Assembly (NCBI GenBank): GCA_013076295.1 | Contig: RQOL01000531.1 | Coordinates: forward strand, 3,720,001 to 3,784,000 | Source: Sanderia malayensis | Taxonomy: Eukaryota > Cnidaria > Scyphozoa > Semaeostomeae > Pelagiidae | Reading direction: 5' to 3' | Length of the DNA stretch: 64,000 nucleotides | Shown here: piece after piece, positions 21,595-34,000 of the stretch | How positions within the stretch are numbered: the first letter of the stretch is position 1 | Layout of the letters: each line of letters starts with the position of its first letter | Program-made: the position numbers and the translations under genes | The notes under the pieces: generated by a model | Database searches by the model: none | What the model was told of the DNA's origin: nothing | The model's input: the letters and a program-made list of their open reading frames with translations, nothing else

Positions 21595-24115
21595 ATGGCA
21601 ACTGAACGAATTCACAGGCTGCTATCTTGGGAAAGGTAAAGTTATGTCATTGTTATTATCTATTGTTATCATTTTTATACTGTATATATATCACTGTTTT
21701 AGTTCTGTTGGTAGAGTAGTACTACACAATGTACAACACCCCTTTATATATTTCAGTCTTCCAAAAGCAATTCAGTTCGCGACACCTGGAATAGTAGGAG
21801 AAGTGGACATCAAATCAATTACAGAATTGATAAAAAATAAAACTGAGCCAGTCAACTGTTATGATCCTGAGGTGAGGAAACTATCTTGAATTAAATTGAC
21901 TTGATATCCTATTCTTTGTTAAATAATTCTAAGGTTATAAAGCCAAGGTAACTTGCTTAATGCATTAGTTCAATTTTATTCCCAAAACAATATTAGAATA
22001 TGTTCTTATATAGTGTTTGTTTTATCCAGGGTAAAGACACTTTGCTGCATAGATTTGCAGAAAATATAGATGAACAAAAAAAAGAACACCAACAGCTATT
22101 GGAATTTTTAATTGATGAAGGAGCCAAAATAGATGCTCTTAACATAGTGAGCAGCATTTTAATACATTGATGCAATTGTTTAACAACTATGCAATGAATA
22201 TGAATGCACTTTGTAGTTATTATTTTTAAAAATGATATAGATTTTGCTCCAATGCTTTCACTTCACTTGTTTTTTGTTTCAATAGAACAATGAGACACCA
22301 CTGCACATTGCAGCCAAAAAAAACAAGTACCGTCTACTTTATTACCTGGTGTCCCGTAACTCTGATCCAAATATTGAAAACAATGTAAGTTCAGTAGTCA
22401 TAGCCAGTAGTCCTTATTCTGAAGATGCTTAGCCATATTTATCACGAAAGTAATCAAGCCAGAATTGACCAGAACCTAATCCTACACCTCTCTGTATTTT
22501 AAAGACATTTAATTCATTTAACTGCTATTTATTCTTTTTCTTCAACACTGCATTATCAAACAATTTTCATTTCATTTTATTTTATTTTATTTATTATTTT
22601 ATTTTATTTTGCTTTATTCTTTTTATTTTTAGCATGGCAGTGATAAGTGTTATTGCATCTTGTAGGATGGCAATACATGTTTACATCTGGCTGTGAAGAA
22701 TGGTTGTGTTGAAGCAGTTGCAGTGCTGCATTTATTTGCTGGCACAAAGTTAGATGAAAGCAAGCAAAATAAGGTGATAATAATTAACAAGTACTTTTTG
22801 CTAATGTGTATGAACAGATTTTAAAATGTAGAATAATTATGGATGGAGGAACACCTTGCAAAAGCGGTGATTAAATTTTTAATATCAACTTTTTTTGTTT
22901 CACAGCTTTTTTTCACACCTCTTCGGCTTGCACAGCAAGTGGAGTACAACGAGAAGAAACCACAGATGGAAAAAATTTGCGATATTCTATCAACACAGTC
23001 TGCAGAGGATGTGCAAAAGGTACATGTCTGAAATGAGAACTTACTTGATTTTGAGTGTTCATTATATAATACAAAACGACCAAAGCCACTCATAAGTAAG
23101 ACAAATCTTCCACAAAACACTTATAGAAGCCGCAAAACACACAACATTCATCAAAAAACCTTTTTCATTCACCTAGCAGATCACCTTGAACAAGATTTTT
23201 TTTATGGATTTTGAGTATTTTGATGCTAAACCTCCATCATGTTGATTCTTAATTTTGAGGCATGGTAAAGCAAACAAATGTCTTTTTTAGGTTTGTGAAA
23301 AACATCTGAAGCCTTCAGAGGAAGGTAAGCTTTTTCTAATTATTATTTGAGTTGATTCTATTTTATTTCTCAATTTAAGGTTTAAATCCGCTGAGTTTAA
23401 GCTATGTATAAAATCATTGAGTAACTTTTTCGTGTTACAGCTGGATTGTGGCGTCTGCAACCGTCAATTAGTAAGTAAAATCATTATTCATAATCTGTTG
23501 TTTTTTCCATAAATTGTACTTTCACTATGATTCAGTTTTACAATTTTGAAACACTTTACTTTAGTTTTCAATACAAATGTCTCTGGAAATGCAAGATATG
23601 TTGCGGGGCAATTTGTATTTCAAGGTACGTATAGAAGTTTTATTTATTTGTTTAAGTTTTACAAAGATGCATGTCTTCAAGTTTATCTTGATATCTCCTT
23701 TTTTCAAATTGCAGGTGAAAATGCAGCAAGCACGTTAGCTGAATTAGCACCAAATGCAACATTGCAGCCACTGCTAACAGGTAAGTAAAACTCCGATTTA
23801 ACCGAACTCCCTCAATCTTGATCATTTTTGCATTTTACTTGGTTCTGTAAGCTTTATATGTGAACCTTGATAAGTCAAAGCCTCGATAAGTTGAACAAAT
23901 TTTTCTTGCCCTTGGGAGCTTGAATTATCAAGGTTCAATTGTATTTTGACTATTATTTAATTATTTTTCTGATCAATAATTCTACTTTTTTCAATTTGCG
24001 TTTTTTTTTAAGAAATTGTTTTACTTTGCTAGAGGGACCATTTCCAGCAGTCATGATCAGTCAAACTGATAGCATCATTGAAGTAGAGCAAAGAGAAGAG
24101 AAAGGTGCCACATAA
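21595..24115 (+). CDS. Small ankyrin-repeat protein
   Basis: Eleven exons (21595-21635, 21757-21871, 22030-22146, 22286-22384, 22666-22773, 22906-23019, 23291-23324, 23441-23470, 23565-23624, 23715-23780, 24033-24115) join in frame to 288 residues. About four ankyrin repeats are visible, one per exon: GKDTLLHRFAENIDEQ.., NETPLHIAAKKNKYRLLYYL, DGNTCLHLAVKNGCVEAVAV and FFTPLRLAQQV. Exon ends fall in phase 0 between repeats, typical of ankyrin genes. The C-terminal ~95 residues, in several tiny exons, are not recognised. There is no signal peptide, membrane segment or death domain. It is probably a cytosolic adaptor; no partner can be named. It ends 910 bp before DNAAF9 on the same strand, but DNAAF9 has its own start and its family has no ankyrin repeats, so they are kept as two genes. 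Confidence 0.85.
23862..23945. mobile_element. Tiny MITE-like inverted repeat
   Basis: gtgaaccttgataagtcaaa faces ttgaattatcaaggttcaat about 65 bp later, in intron 10 of the ankyrin gene. The ends resemble those of pogo/Tc1-type miniature elements. Confidence 0.5.
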
Positions 24116-24215
24116 CTGCTATCATAACATCAACAAAGCCCTTTGATCCTACCAGTTTACTTCACAGAATTGCAAGTTTTTTACAAGTATATATATTATA
24201 ATCTTTAGATCGTCA

Positions 24216-24570
24216 TCAATCTCTAGTGACACTATAGACAAAACATTTCCAAATTTCACGGTTTAGACACAGTTCATTCATTTCTTTCCATGTCATGTCA
24301 GTAACCTCCTTGATTCCGTCAATCCATCTTCTCTCTGGTCGTCCTTTACCTCTCTTTCCGTCCACCTTTCCCTGCATTATCACTTTCTCCAAGTTTTCCC
24401 CCTCTCTCCTCGTTATGTGACCGAAATAGCTCAGTTTCCTCTTCACAATGGTGTTGTACAACCTTTCCGGATTACCCATCGTCTCCAGCACGAACTTGTT
24501 GGTCTTTTTCGCGGTCCAAGGGATACAAAGTAACCTCCGCCAGCACCACAGTTCAAAAGCGTCTATTCAT
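24216..24570 (-). pseudogene. LINE reverse-transcriptase C-terminal tail, 5'-truncated fragment
   Basis: The minus strand encodes the end of a non-LTR retrotransposon ORF: LCIPWTAKKTNKFVLETMG, then RKLSYFGHITRREG, then GKRGKGRPERRWIDGIK and a terminal NREIWKCFVYSVTRD followed by a stop. The PWTA-K-N, YFGH..RR and G+GRP..RW-D-I motifs are typical of the region after the RT domain in RTE/BovB-like and related LINEs. No RT catalytic domain is present, so this is a dead 5'-truncated insertion. Confidence 0.75.
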
Positions 24571-25025
24571 TCTTAGTCAAAAATGTGAACATTATATATT
24601 GCAAGGTGATATTATGTTGCCGTTAAACAGGTTTTTACCGCAGTGCTTTAAATTTTGAAATATAAAATTTGTAGAGTTGCTTTATCAATGCTTCTTTGGA
24701 GTAAATTGATTTTCATGTTCACATTTAGCTTCAGAATTGAATTTTCTGACCTGTACAACTAGACAAATTTCTGTCAGAGAAGAAGTATCATCATATGTAG
24801 TATTTATTATTTAATATTATTTTTATTTTGAATTTAGCTATTTATTTCTTATTGAGAATTAAATGAACAGATTATTGGTCGTTTATCACTTGTATAAGTC
24901 AAATCTTTCTTTCTTTGTGCTTTGAACAACAAAAACTTAAGAAATTTTCGGTTTTGCCGCGCCGCGCTCTGCACCGCCGCGTTAGCAACTTTGTTGTCGT
25001 CAGCAAAGCTTTGAAGAAGAAAACA

Positions 25026-28000
25026 TGGAGAGACTTTCAAAAAAGAAATATTCATTTGCTGGGCAGGAAAGCAGGTAAATGTTTCATTTAAAAGCAATGA
25101 ATACTACCCCAAGAAGTAATCTGGACAGTTATTTTCAGTAATCTACCAAATCTTTTGTATCGCATGTTTTGTATAACTATACAGAATGTCAGCAAAAGTG
25201 ACTTCTGACTTTTAGGCCTAATAATGTTATGACAACTTAAACAAGGAGCTCTTTTCAACTATAGTTTTCAAAGAGTTCTAAAAATACAGCAGTATTTATC
25301 GGAGAGAAGATGCAAAGCAGATTGTGTACTTATTATCGTAGGTAAGCTTGTCGCAAAGTTTTCTATCTAAACCTCATCATAAAAGGGGCGTGACCACAAG
25401 TTACTCGTTGTTCACGCCCCTTTTCAAGCAATCATAATTGTTTGTTGTGGCCATTTTTCTTCCAAGGTGTTGATAGCAAGTTTTGCAATGGAAGCAGAAA
25501 TCTATTGGAGAAGATTCTTCCTGGTTTTGAGGAAGCAGCACCTGCTTATTATGACACAACAAGGTTATTTATTTTTATACATATAGCTTAGCATCAAAGA
25601 CACAACAGTGGTGACTGACCATAGAGAGTTTGGCATTATATCACAGACTCATAAAGTAGTTCATTATTATTATGTTTTATAGTGATGAATTTGCAGAAGA
25701 AGCAATGGATGGTGAGCTTTTATCCATAATTTGTTCCATATCCTTGCTGCCACTGTCACCAAGATGCTAGAGTGCAACAGCTCTCTCCTCTTTTTCTCTA
25801 TTACTCCCTTCTCCCAATCAGTGGTGGTACCAGCAGAGAAAATTTCAGAAATATAATGTTACAAAAGCTTTGTGATCACATCCTTTTAATATGAAATCAC
25901 ACCTTTTTGATGACACAGTGCCTTTTAACACAGTAATACTTTAGAGCAATTAGAAAATCAACCCTGGAAATTATTAGGAAGGGCATGTCCCTCAGTTCTC
26001 CCCATTATGCTATTATTCCCCCCTAATTCTATTCCAAATTTTGATTGATCTCACAACTTATGATCATTATTGTTTGATGTTGCTATAATGTGCTTTTTTT
26101 CTCCAGACATTGTGATTTGTATAAAGAAAGATTCAACTGAAATTTATTGTAATCCTCAAAATTATGATTGCCTCATGTCGTATTCTGCTTGCTGGAAGAA
26201 CATAGTTGTCCATTGCCTTGATAAAACTCAGGTATATTAACAATGGATTATTAACAATGATATAATATATTAAAAATAGATTCATGGTTGATATTTATAT
26301 TTTTACTACAGACTAAGCTTGAGTTACTAATCAAAATTTTTTTTTCATTTTAGTATGAGAATCATGAAGATTTAACTGAAGATCTGAAGATCCTAAGTTT
26401 TGTTAAAATGATGGAAAATTGCTCTGTTGTAGCTGTTCCATATTATTACAACGGTATGAAATTCACAACTGAACGATTCACCATTATTTGATACCACATG
26501 CCTCTAACCTTAAACCAAGATATAATAAGAAAACCAAGATTGCCTAAATGTTTTGAGACAGTTAATCCCACTTTTACAGCAACTGTTTTTTTTAGTTGTT
26601 ACATTAAAGCTCTCACATCAAAATGTTCCTTGAACAATGAAATGAATATTTTTAAATCAGTCTTGTATCAGGGCTATTATCTCTTGGGGGCTGGGGGCCT
26701 TGAGCTCCATTTTGCTTAAATTGAAAGAAAATTAAAGTGTATACCAAGATGTCGTCTGTTGGAACTAACTGCTGCCCTTGGCATGCTATTGTTAGCACAC
26801 TGACATAACAAATAATGACATTGTCTTTGTTTATGCAGTTGAGAAAGAATACCAAACAGAAGATTTTGATCCAATGTTTATAGAGCAATGGCCATTAATC
26901 CAAGCATATGCAGTCGAAGGAATCGGAAGGTAAGTAACTCAATTTTATTTCTTTGCATATGTTGTCTCCCAATTTTACTTTATGGTAAAAAAAATTTATT
27001 TGTCTTTCTTTAGTGGCGGGTTCTTCACAATGAAGCACGAGGTATTTCTATTATCTCCATTCCATAAGTACAGTTGACATCCGTAATATCGACTTCTTGC
27101 AATCTCGAATGCTTTTTTCATTTTTCGAACGATTTTGCATTTCCCCTCATTTGGTACAGTATAGTTAGAACACCTACTGTCTCGAGCTTTTGCTCCCTTG
27201 AACAAGTTTCAACTTCCCTCGAGAGTTTAAGATAGCAGAAGGCTCTTCAACTCATATGTCATTGTGAGAGGCATCAACGTGAGCAAACCACACCTAGAAA
27301 AATTTATACAGGACATATATGCTATATGATATATAATAGTTATGGACCTTTATAATCCAAATTTTTTCCATTCTTACTTTTTGATAATTCATGTTATCTA
27401 TGTAATTTCTGTCAATAATTTTTATTTATCATTATTTATCATGCGTGATTAAATCCCCAAGGTCATCGATGCAACTGAACTTCTTTCTGAAGCTCTGTGT
27501 TCTTTTGATCCACTGTCCCTGGAACTTCTGTTGACAAAAGTAAGTTGTTTCAAGCTATCGGTTTCAAGTCTTCATTATCCGTAGTTATATCAACCAGCAG
27601 CCACAGTCAACAAAAATCATTCGTAATTATATCAACTAGCAACAATAGTGAGCAAAAGTCCCCGGGACACTTTTAAAAATACGAAAAATGGCTATAATCC
27701 CGTAAACCTCTTTCTTGTGGGCTTTATTTAACCCCCTACTTCTTCCTTTCGGGGTGTCGGGGTGTCGGGGTGGATGTTGAATAAAGAAGTACAGGGTTAA
27801 CTGATACAGAGGTTGATTGATACGTAGAAGGGGGATGATTGATACGTGCACAATTTATACGAAAGTTGTAAGTGTCCCATAATTTCGTCCCTTTTGAATA
27901 TTACTACACGCATACATATATATAGGTGAGAACCGTACGTTTTTTGTTTATTCAAGCTAATTTATTGTTTCTTATATTTGTTATTCCAGCAAGTGAAGCA

Positions 28001-31000
28001 ATTTGACAAGCAATGGGAAACACTCGTCAAAACAATGGATGTTATTGGGTTAATATTTTCTCATTTAATTACTATTTTTTGTATGTAAACCTTGCATCTT
28101 CTTCTTTACTTTTCCATTCTTTTTCTTTTACTTTCTGCCCGTTTTTTTCTTCAACATCATCTCCACTTTCATTTCCATCCTTCAATTCCTTCTCTCTTAA
28201 TCTTCTCTTCTTAATTTGATTCTATCCCTCTTTGCTCTGTGTGTATATGTGACTTTTATTTGACATCGATACATTTGTCAGCTACAAAATTTAGCGCTTT
28301 GTTTCGTATTTGTCAATTTCGTATGTACAAAATTCTCCAGGTCTCCGTCAGCATTGCTCCCCAACACCTAAACCTGCTTAAACCAATCAACAATGTAAAA
28401 CAAAGCGATTTTAAATACATTTTATTTCTTTCAGCTCACAAAACCTTCCGTCACTAACAGAAGAATCAATAGTCGAGGTTGGCCTCGTTACCAATCAAGC
28501 CTCACAATGTTGTAGCTCGTCTTTCTTTCGATTGCAACAGTCGTGGTACGTAACCAAGCCTGAATGTTTTTGTTTTCCTTTCAGCCACTACAAACGTATT
28601 ACCAGCATGCCACTGGCGAACACAACGCAAGCACCATCAGGTTGGTTATTTTGCTAAATCTACTGCTTACTCTTGTTATTCTAAGCTGAAAGCTTTGCTG
28701 TTTAAAAGCTTCTTCTCTCTCGGTTAGCGAGCCTTCTGTGAGATTTGGAGTGTCTACTGGTAGACAGTCAGAGAAAGCAGAGTTGAAAAAACCGCTGGGA
28801 AAGAGCGGAATTGATCAGACGCATGCGTATCATATGGTATAGCATTCGATTAGCCTTTATTTTGTCAATTGCGTGATCTTATTTTCTATTGAACCCCATT
28901 GATGCAGTTATTGACCTACCAATCTATCTATTCTTAAATCCATTAGTTCATCCATCCATTAATCAAATCATCCAGTGACTCATTCAACTATCTATCTGTT
29001 ATTCAACAATCTATGTCCATCCATTAACCTATTCATTATCCATCCATGCAGCAATCCATCCATTTATCCGTCCAATCCATCCACCAATCCACTTATTCAT
29101 CTAATCCATCCATCTCTTTAAGATCCATCCATGTATCCGTCCAATCCATCCACCAATCCACCTATCCATCTAATCCATCAATCCCTTTAAGATCCACCCA
29201 TTTATCCGTCCAATCCACCCATCCACTCATCCACCCATCCATCCATTCATCCATCCATCTATCCATCTATATAATCCATACATCCCTGTAAGAATCCACC
29301 CATTTATGTGTCCCATCCCTGGGACTGCACATTTTTAAGCTATTACCTTTGAAGAGAACATCGTATTCTATAGGTGTGCTACGGAAGAGACTCAAAGGGG
29401 ATACTCTCCTGCAAACGAACATATTTCTTTGAGAACACGGACAAGGATACACTTGCAGAAGTCAGGTAAACGAAACTATTTAAATCATCGGAGCATTTCT
29501 TGAACGACTAACTTTTTTGAAGCACTTATGTCTAAGGTTGCAAGCTTTTGTTGTTAATAGCTGTACATGTCAATTCTTTACTTCGAGTAAGCCATATGAG
29601 ATTCTGTTCATTACGAAGCAAGTATACTGAAATATGAATATACTGTATATCTTTTAGATTGCTGCAAACTTGCTACTTGTTATCTGTTGAAGCTGTCGAC
29701 ACTGCAATCAAGGGATACTGCAATGGTGGAAGTGTTGCAAATGTGAGTTGCTCTGTTTTTACTGTTTAGATTGCTATCTTGTAACGGTTCTCTGTAACTC
29801 GATGATACACGATACCTTGTAACTATCTGCATTTCACAGTGCAGAGATTTAGCCGTGAAGTCACTGATTAACTCTGCGAAGAAGATGAAGAGTGCATTCA
29901 TCCCTAATGAACATGACGTCGAAGTCATATTTTTTTCAAGAGATCAATTTGGAAGGTAGAAATTAACTTTGTTGGATTTATGATCGTATGCGAAAGCATT
30001 GGAAATTTATTTCCAACGACACAATGTTTCTTTATCCTTTATTTATTTTTATCCTTTATTTTTTATTTGTTTTCAGAGTCAATTGTTTGGAAAATGGGAC
30101 TACAAAAACGGTAACTCACCAAATGAATTCCAAGTTTAACCATTGTGAATATGTTTGTGTTCGTTTGTTCAGTGATTTTCATAATAAGAATAGAAGTTTA
30201 TCATGTCATGAATGTAGTGTTTATGAGTGTGATGTTTTGAGAGAAATTTCTCTTATCATCGGGCAAAGAGAAAAAAGCGTCATCTCAAAAACACCCCTGT
30301 TCATTACATGATAAACTTTTATTCTTATTGAACCCTTAAGCGATCATTTCATCTAATTATTGTCACATTTGTTAGTTTGAAGTTGTCATTCACAATATTC
30401 CGAGCATGAAGTTCAAAGGTGCATCACTTGGTTCTGTTGCATTTGCTGACACATTCATCACATCTTCTATCAATTTCAAAGATCAACAAGGTACTTCAAG
30501 CCAAATGTACACTCGGTTGTTACCTTAACATCCTTTTCTACTTTTTTTTAGTCAACTGTTTATCTCGTTTCTTTTTCAAAGCTTCAAAGGACACAGAATG
30601 TCTTCTCTTGACTCGTGGTGTGCAAAGATTTGCAAGCTGGCTGGTACGTATCTCCTCATCTCATCTATCTGCTTCCATGTTTACCGTGTGGTATATCAAA
30701 TGCCCCGCATGATACATTGTGTATGTATGATAGCTATTCACCATTAGCAATCTGATTAGAACCTTCTCTTTCTCTTGCACGCTTTAAGATGTAATTGTAA
30801 TTGTAATTATAAAGAAATCGTAAGAATTTTCGTTTCTTTGTTAAAGTAATGGTGTCAAACACTAATTTCCTCTGAGACAACAAATTATTAATTATTAATA
30901 CAACCAATCAATCATTGATTCTAACCATTAATCTTTAATCATTAATTTCAATTATCATCATGAATCAATCATTAATTTTAATAATGGAATTATGTTTTCC

Positions 31001-34000
31001 TTCTAGACAGAGCATTCGGAGAGCAGTGAAGCTCAGGTTAATGACTTAATACTTTGAGTACATTCTCCGTACTCTGCACGGATTTATAATAAACCCTTTG
31101 CTATCCAAGGTTTAAATCCCTCTTTTATACGGCTCTATTGTCTATAATTTAATTATACACCACAAGCAGCATTTTCCATAGTCTATACGGATTGCCCATA
31201 GGCCTTTAGATGCCTACTATCGAATGTTCTATAGTTTCCATCTTCTCCCTTACCAATTATTTTAAGCTTCTATTGTCTGTTGTCTATGACTTTATCGTAT
31301 CTGTTCGATGTTTTATGGTGTATTTTTCACGATGCTATTACCTTTGCAAGCTCTCTACTGGTATCGCTGATTATATGCCCCTTTGATCATCTGCTTTGTT
31401 CCATGTCTCCAGATAGAAGATGAAAAGAAGCAATTTGGAAATCTTCTCATTGATCATGCATCTTGCATGCTGGTTTGTGGAGATTGGCCAGCATTCGATA
31501 CAAAAGAAGGTACTCTAGTTTTTTAAAGCATTGATATATATAGAAAGGATACCTAACTCTTAATCTAAGATGTATAAGTTGTTGTATTCAGGGTTGGAAC
31601 AGGAAAAATAACAACTGAAGCCTTTTAATCTTTTCTTCACAAATATATACAAAACATAATATCCACAAGCTAAACCAACTGATTAGTTATACATCCACGA
31701 CTCTACCTCCTTTCTATCTCGTGAGGGTCTATTTCTATCTAAATCTCCATAAGTTTTACCTTTAAATACCATAGATCACGTGATTGTTATACGTAAATCC
31801 GTTTCCTTTAGCAACAACAACAACCTTTACAACATACGTCATTTATATCAAAGGGTTTGAATAACCTTTCTGTAAATGACTCTAAATGACATGTAAGTTG
31901 TTTTTATAATAATTGTTTCACTTTTTTCTGTTTTAGTGTCCCTTTGGTGCTTTGAGAATGGTCTTAGTATCAGCCATGCTCGATTTGGTAGGATTAGAAT
32001 ACCTCTCCAGTCTGTTTCGTCTTGGGAAACGTTTGATAACGTGAGTTTAACTATTTCTTAGCACTCAACTGACTATTTTCGTTGTGTTGAAATCATAAAC
32101 AAGGCAATAACATTTTTTAATAAGCTATTGGACCGAGTCTGATCTAGTAAGGCTAGAATGGGGTACTGTAGCAGCACTTTTATGCTAGTGCACACAATGT
32201 GAAAGTAATTTGACAATACTTATGATAGTGGCAGCAATTGAACATGATGTCTGTGTGTGATTTTTAATCCCTTCAGTCACCCTCAACGACCCTCAACGAC
32301 CCTCAACGACTGTATGGAAACCAAGCCTTATGCTAGTGCTTGCAACATAGACGTTGCACTACTCTGATTTTATAAGACTCCACGTGAAATGCATAACGAT
32401 GAATTGAAACGCGAATAAAAGAACGATTTATATTTCTTATTTAAAGGACTCCACCACCTCTGCCACGCTCATCATCATCCATCCCAACTCAGATCTTCTC
32501 AATTCTCTGCCATTCTCCATTGCGAAGGATGCGAGAATCATGCTGGCTTTCCAATCAAGATCAAAAGCACATGTTGCATTTTACGATCGTGCATTTCACA
32601 TCTGGAAGGAGCAGAGGCCTGGCTACGCTTCTCTGAACACCATCCAAGGTAACTGAATTTGAAGTCTATTTACAAGGATATACCTCAACAAAAGCATTGT
32701 ATTGTCAATTGTATTATCAATATGGTTGAAGAAGAATTGCAAATCTCATGCTGTGGTATGTTAACATGCACTGCATAATAACAATCCCAAGCACTGCAGA
32801 TGGTATTGACCAACTATTACCAGCTGCAGCTAACAACTATCTACTGTTGTTGTCACTTACTTAACTACTAGTAACGGCTAATAATTGTTTTGCTTACCTT
32901 TCAGTGCTTTCAAAGGAGTTAAGATACATGTAAGTGGTGTGATATTCTTCCTGGCGTGTGTTTGATCGCCTGTATATAGTTATGAATACGTATGTAGTTA
33001 TGAATGCGTATGTAGTTATGAATACGTATGTAGTTATGAATACGTATGTAGTTGCTTTTCTTTGCTTTTTATAGATACAACATCATTGAAGAGGTCCACA
33101 AGTTGCCAGATCAAAAAGAGACTGCATTGGCTCGCTTATTTCGCCTTACCCCAAATCTGAAAAGGCATGTGCATAAGATAATTTGAATACATTTTACTAT
33201 AGCTCCATCGCACGTTAACTTGATATTACTAATTGTTTGTCTACAATATTTTCTCTAATTTGATTTTACTTCAATGCGTTGCTCTGAAAATAAGTTGTTA
33301 CAAGTAAATGTGTATTTAGTGATCAGTAGATTCGAATTAGAGGATTAGACCTTTGAACGTAATCTAGAATCATTCAACGAAAGAGTCTAGTAGATTGTCC
33401 ACAAGAAAGTTTCTTGTAGAGTGTCATCAAGTAAGACTTTAGTAGAGTGTCTACAAGAAAGATTCTAGTAGAATGTCTACAAGAAAGATTCTAGTAGAAT
33501 GTCGACAAGAAAGATTCTAGTAGAGTGTCCACAAGAAAGATTCTAGTAGAATGTCCACAAGAAAGATTCTAGTAGAATGTCTACAAGAAAGATTCTAGTA
33601 GAATGTCGACAAGAAAGATTTTAGTGGAGTGTCCGCAAGAAAGATTCTAGTAGAGTGTCCACAAGAAAGATTCTAGTAGAATGTCGACAAGAAAGATTTT
33701 AGTAGAGTGTCCACAAGAAATATTCTAGCAGAGTGTCCACAAGAAAGATTCTATAAGAGCGTCCACAAGAAAGATGCTATTAGAGTGTCCACAAGAAAGA
33801 TGCTATTAGAGTGTCCACAAGAAATATTCTAGTAGAGTGTCCACAAGAAAGATTCTAGTAGAATGTGCACAAGAAAGATTCTAGTAGAATGTGCACAAGA
33901 AAGATTCTAGTAGAATGTGCACAAGAAAGATTCTAGTAGAATGTGCACAAGAAAGATTCTAGTAAATTGTCCACAAGAAAGTTTCTAGTAGAGTGTCCAA

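Noticed and set aside
29046..29291. 81-residue Ser/His/Pro/Gln repeat frame
   Set aside because: Translation of an ATCC microsatellite in a DNAAF9 intron.
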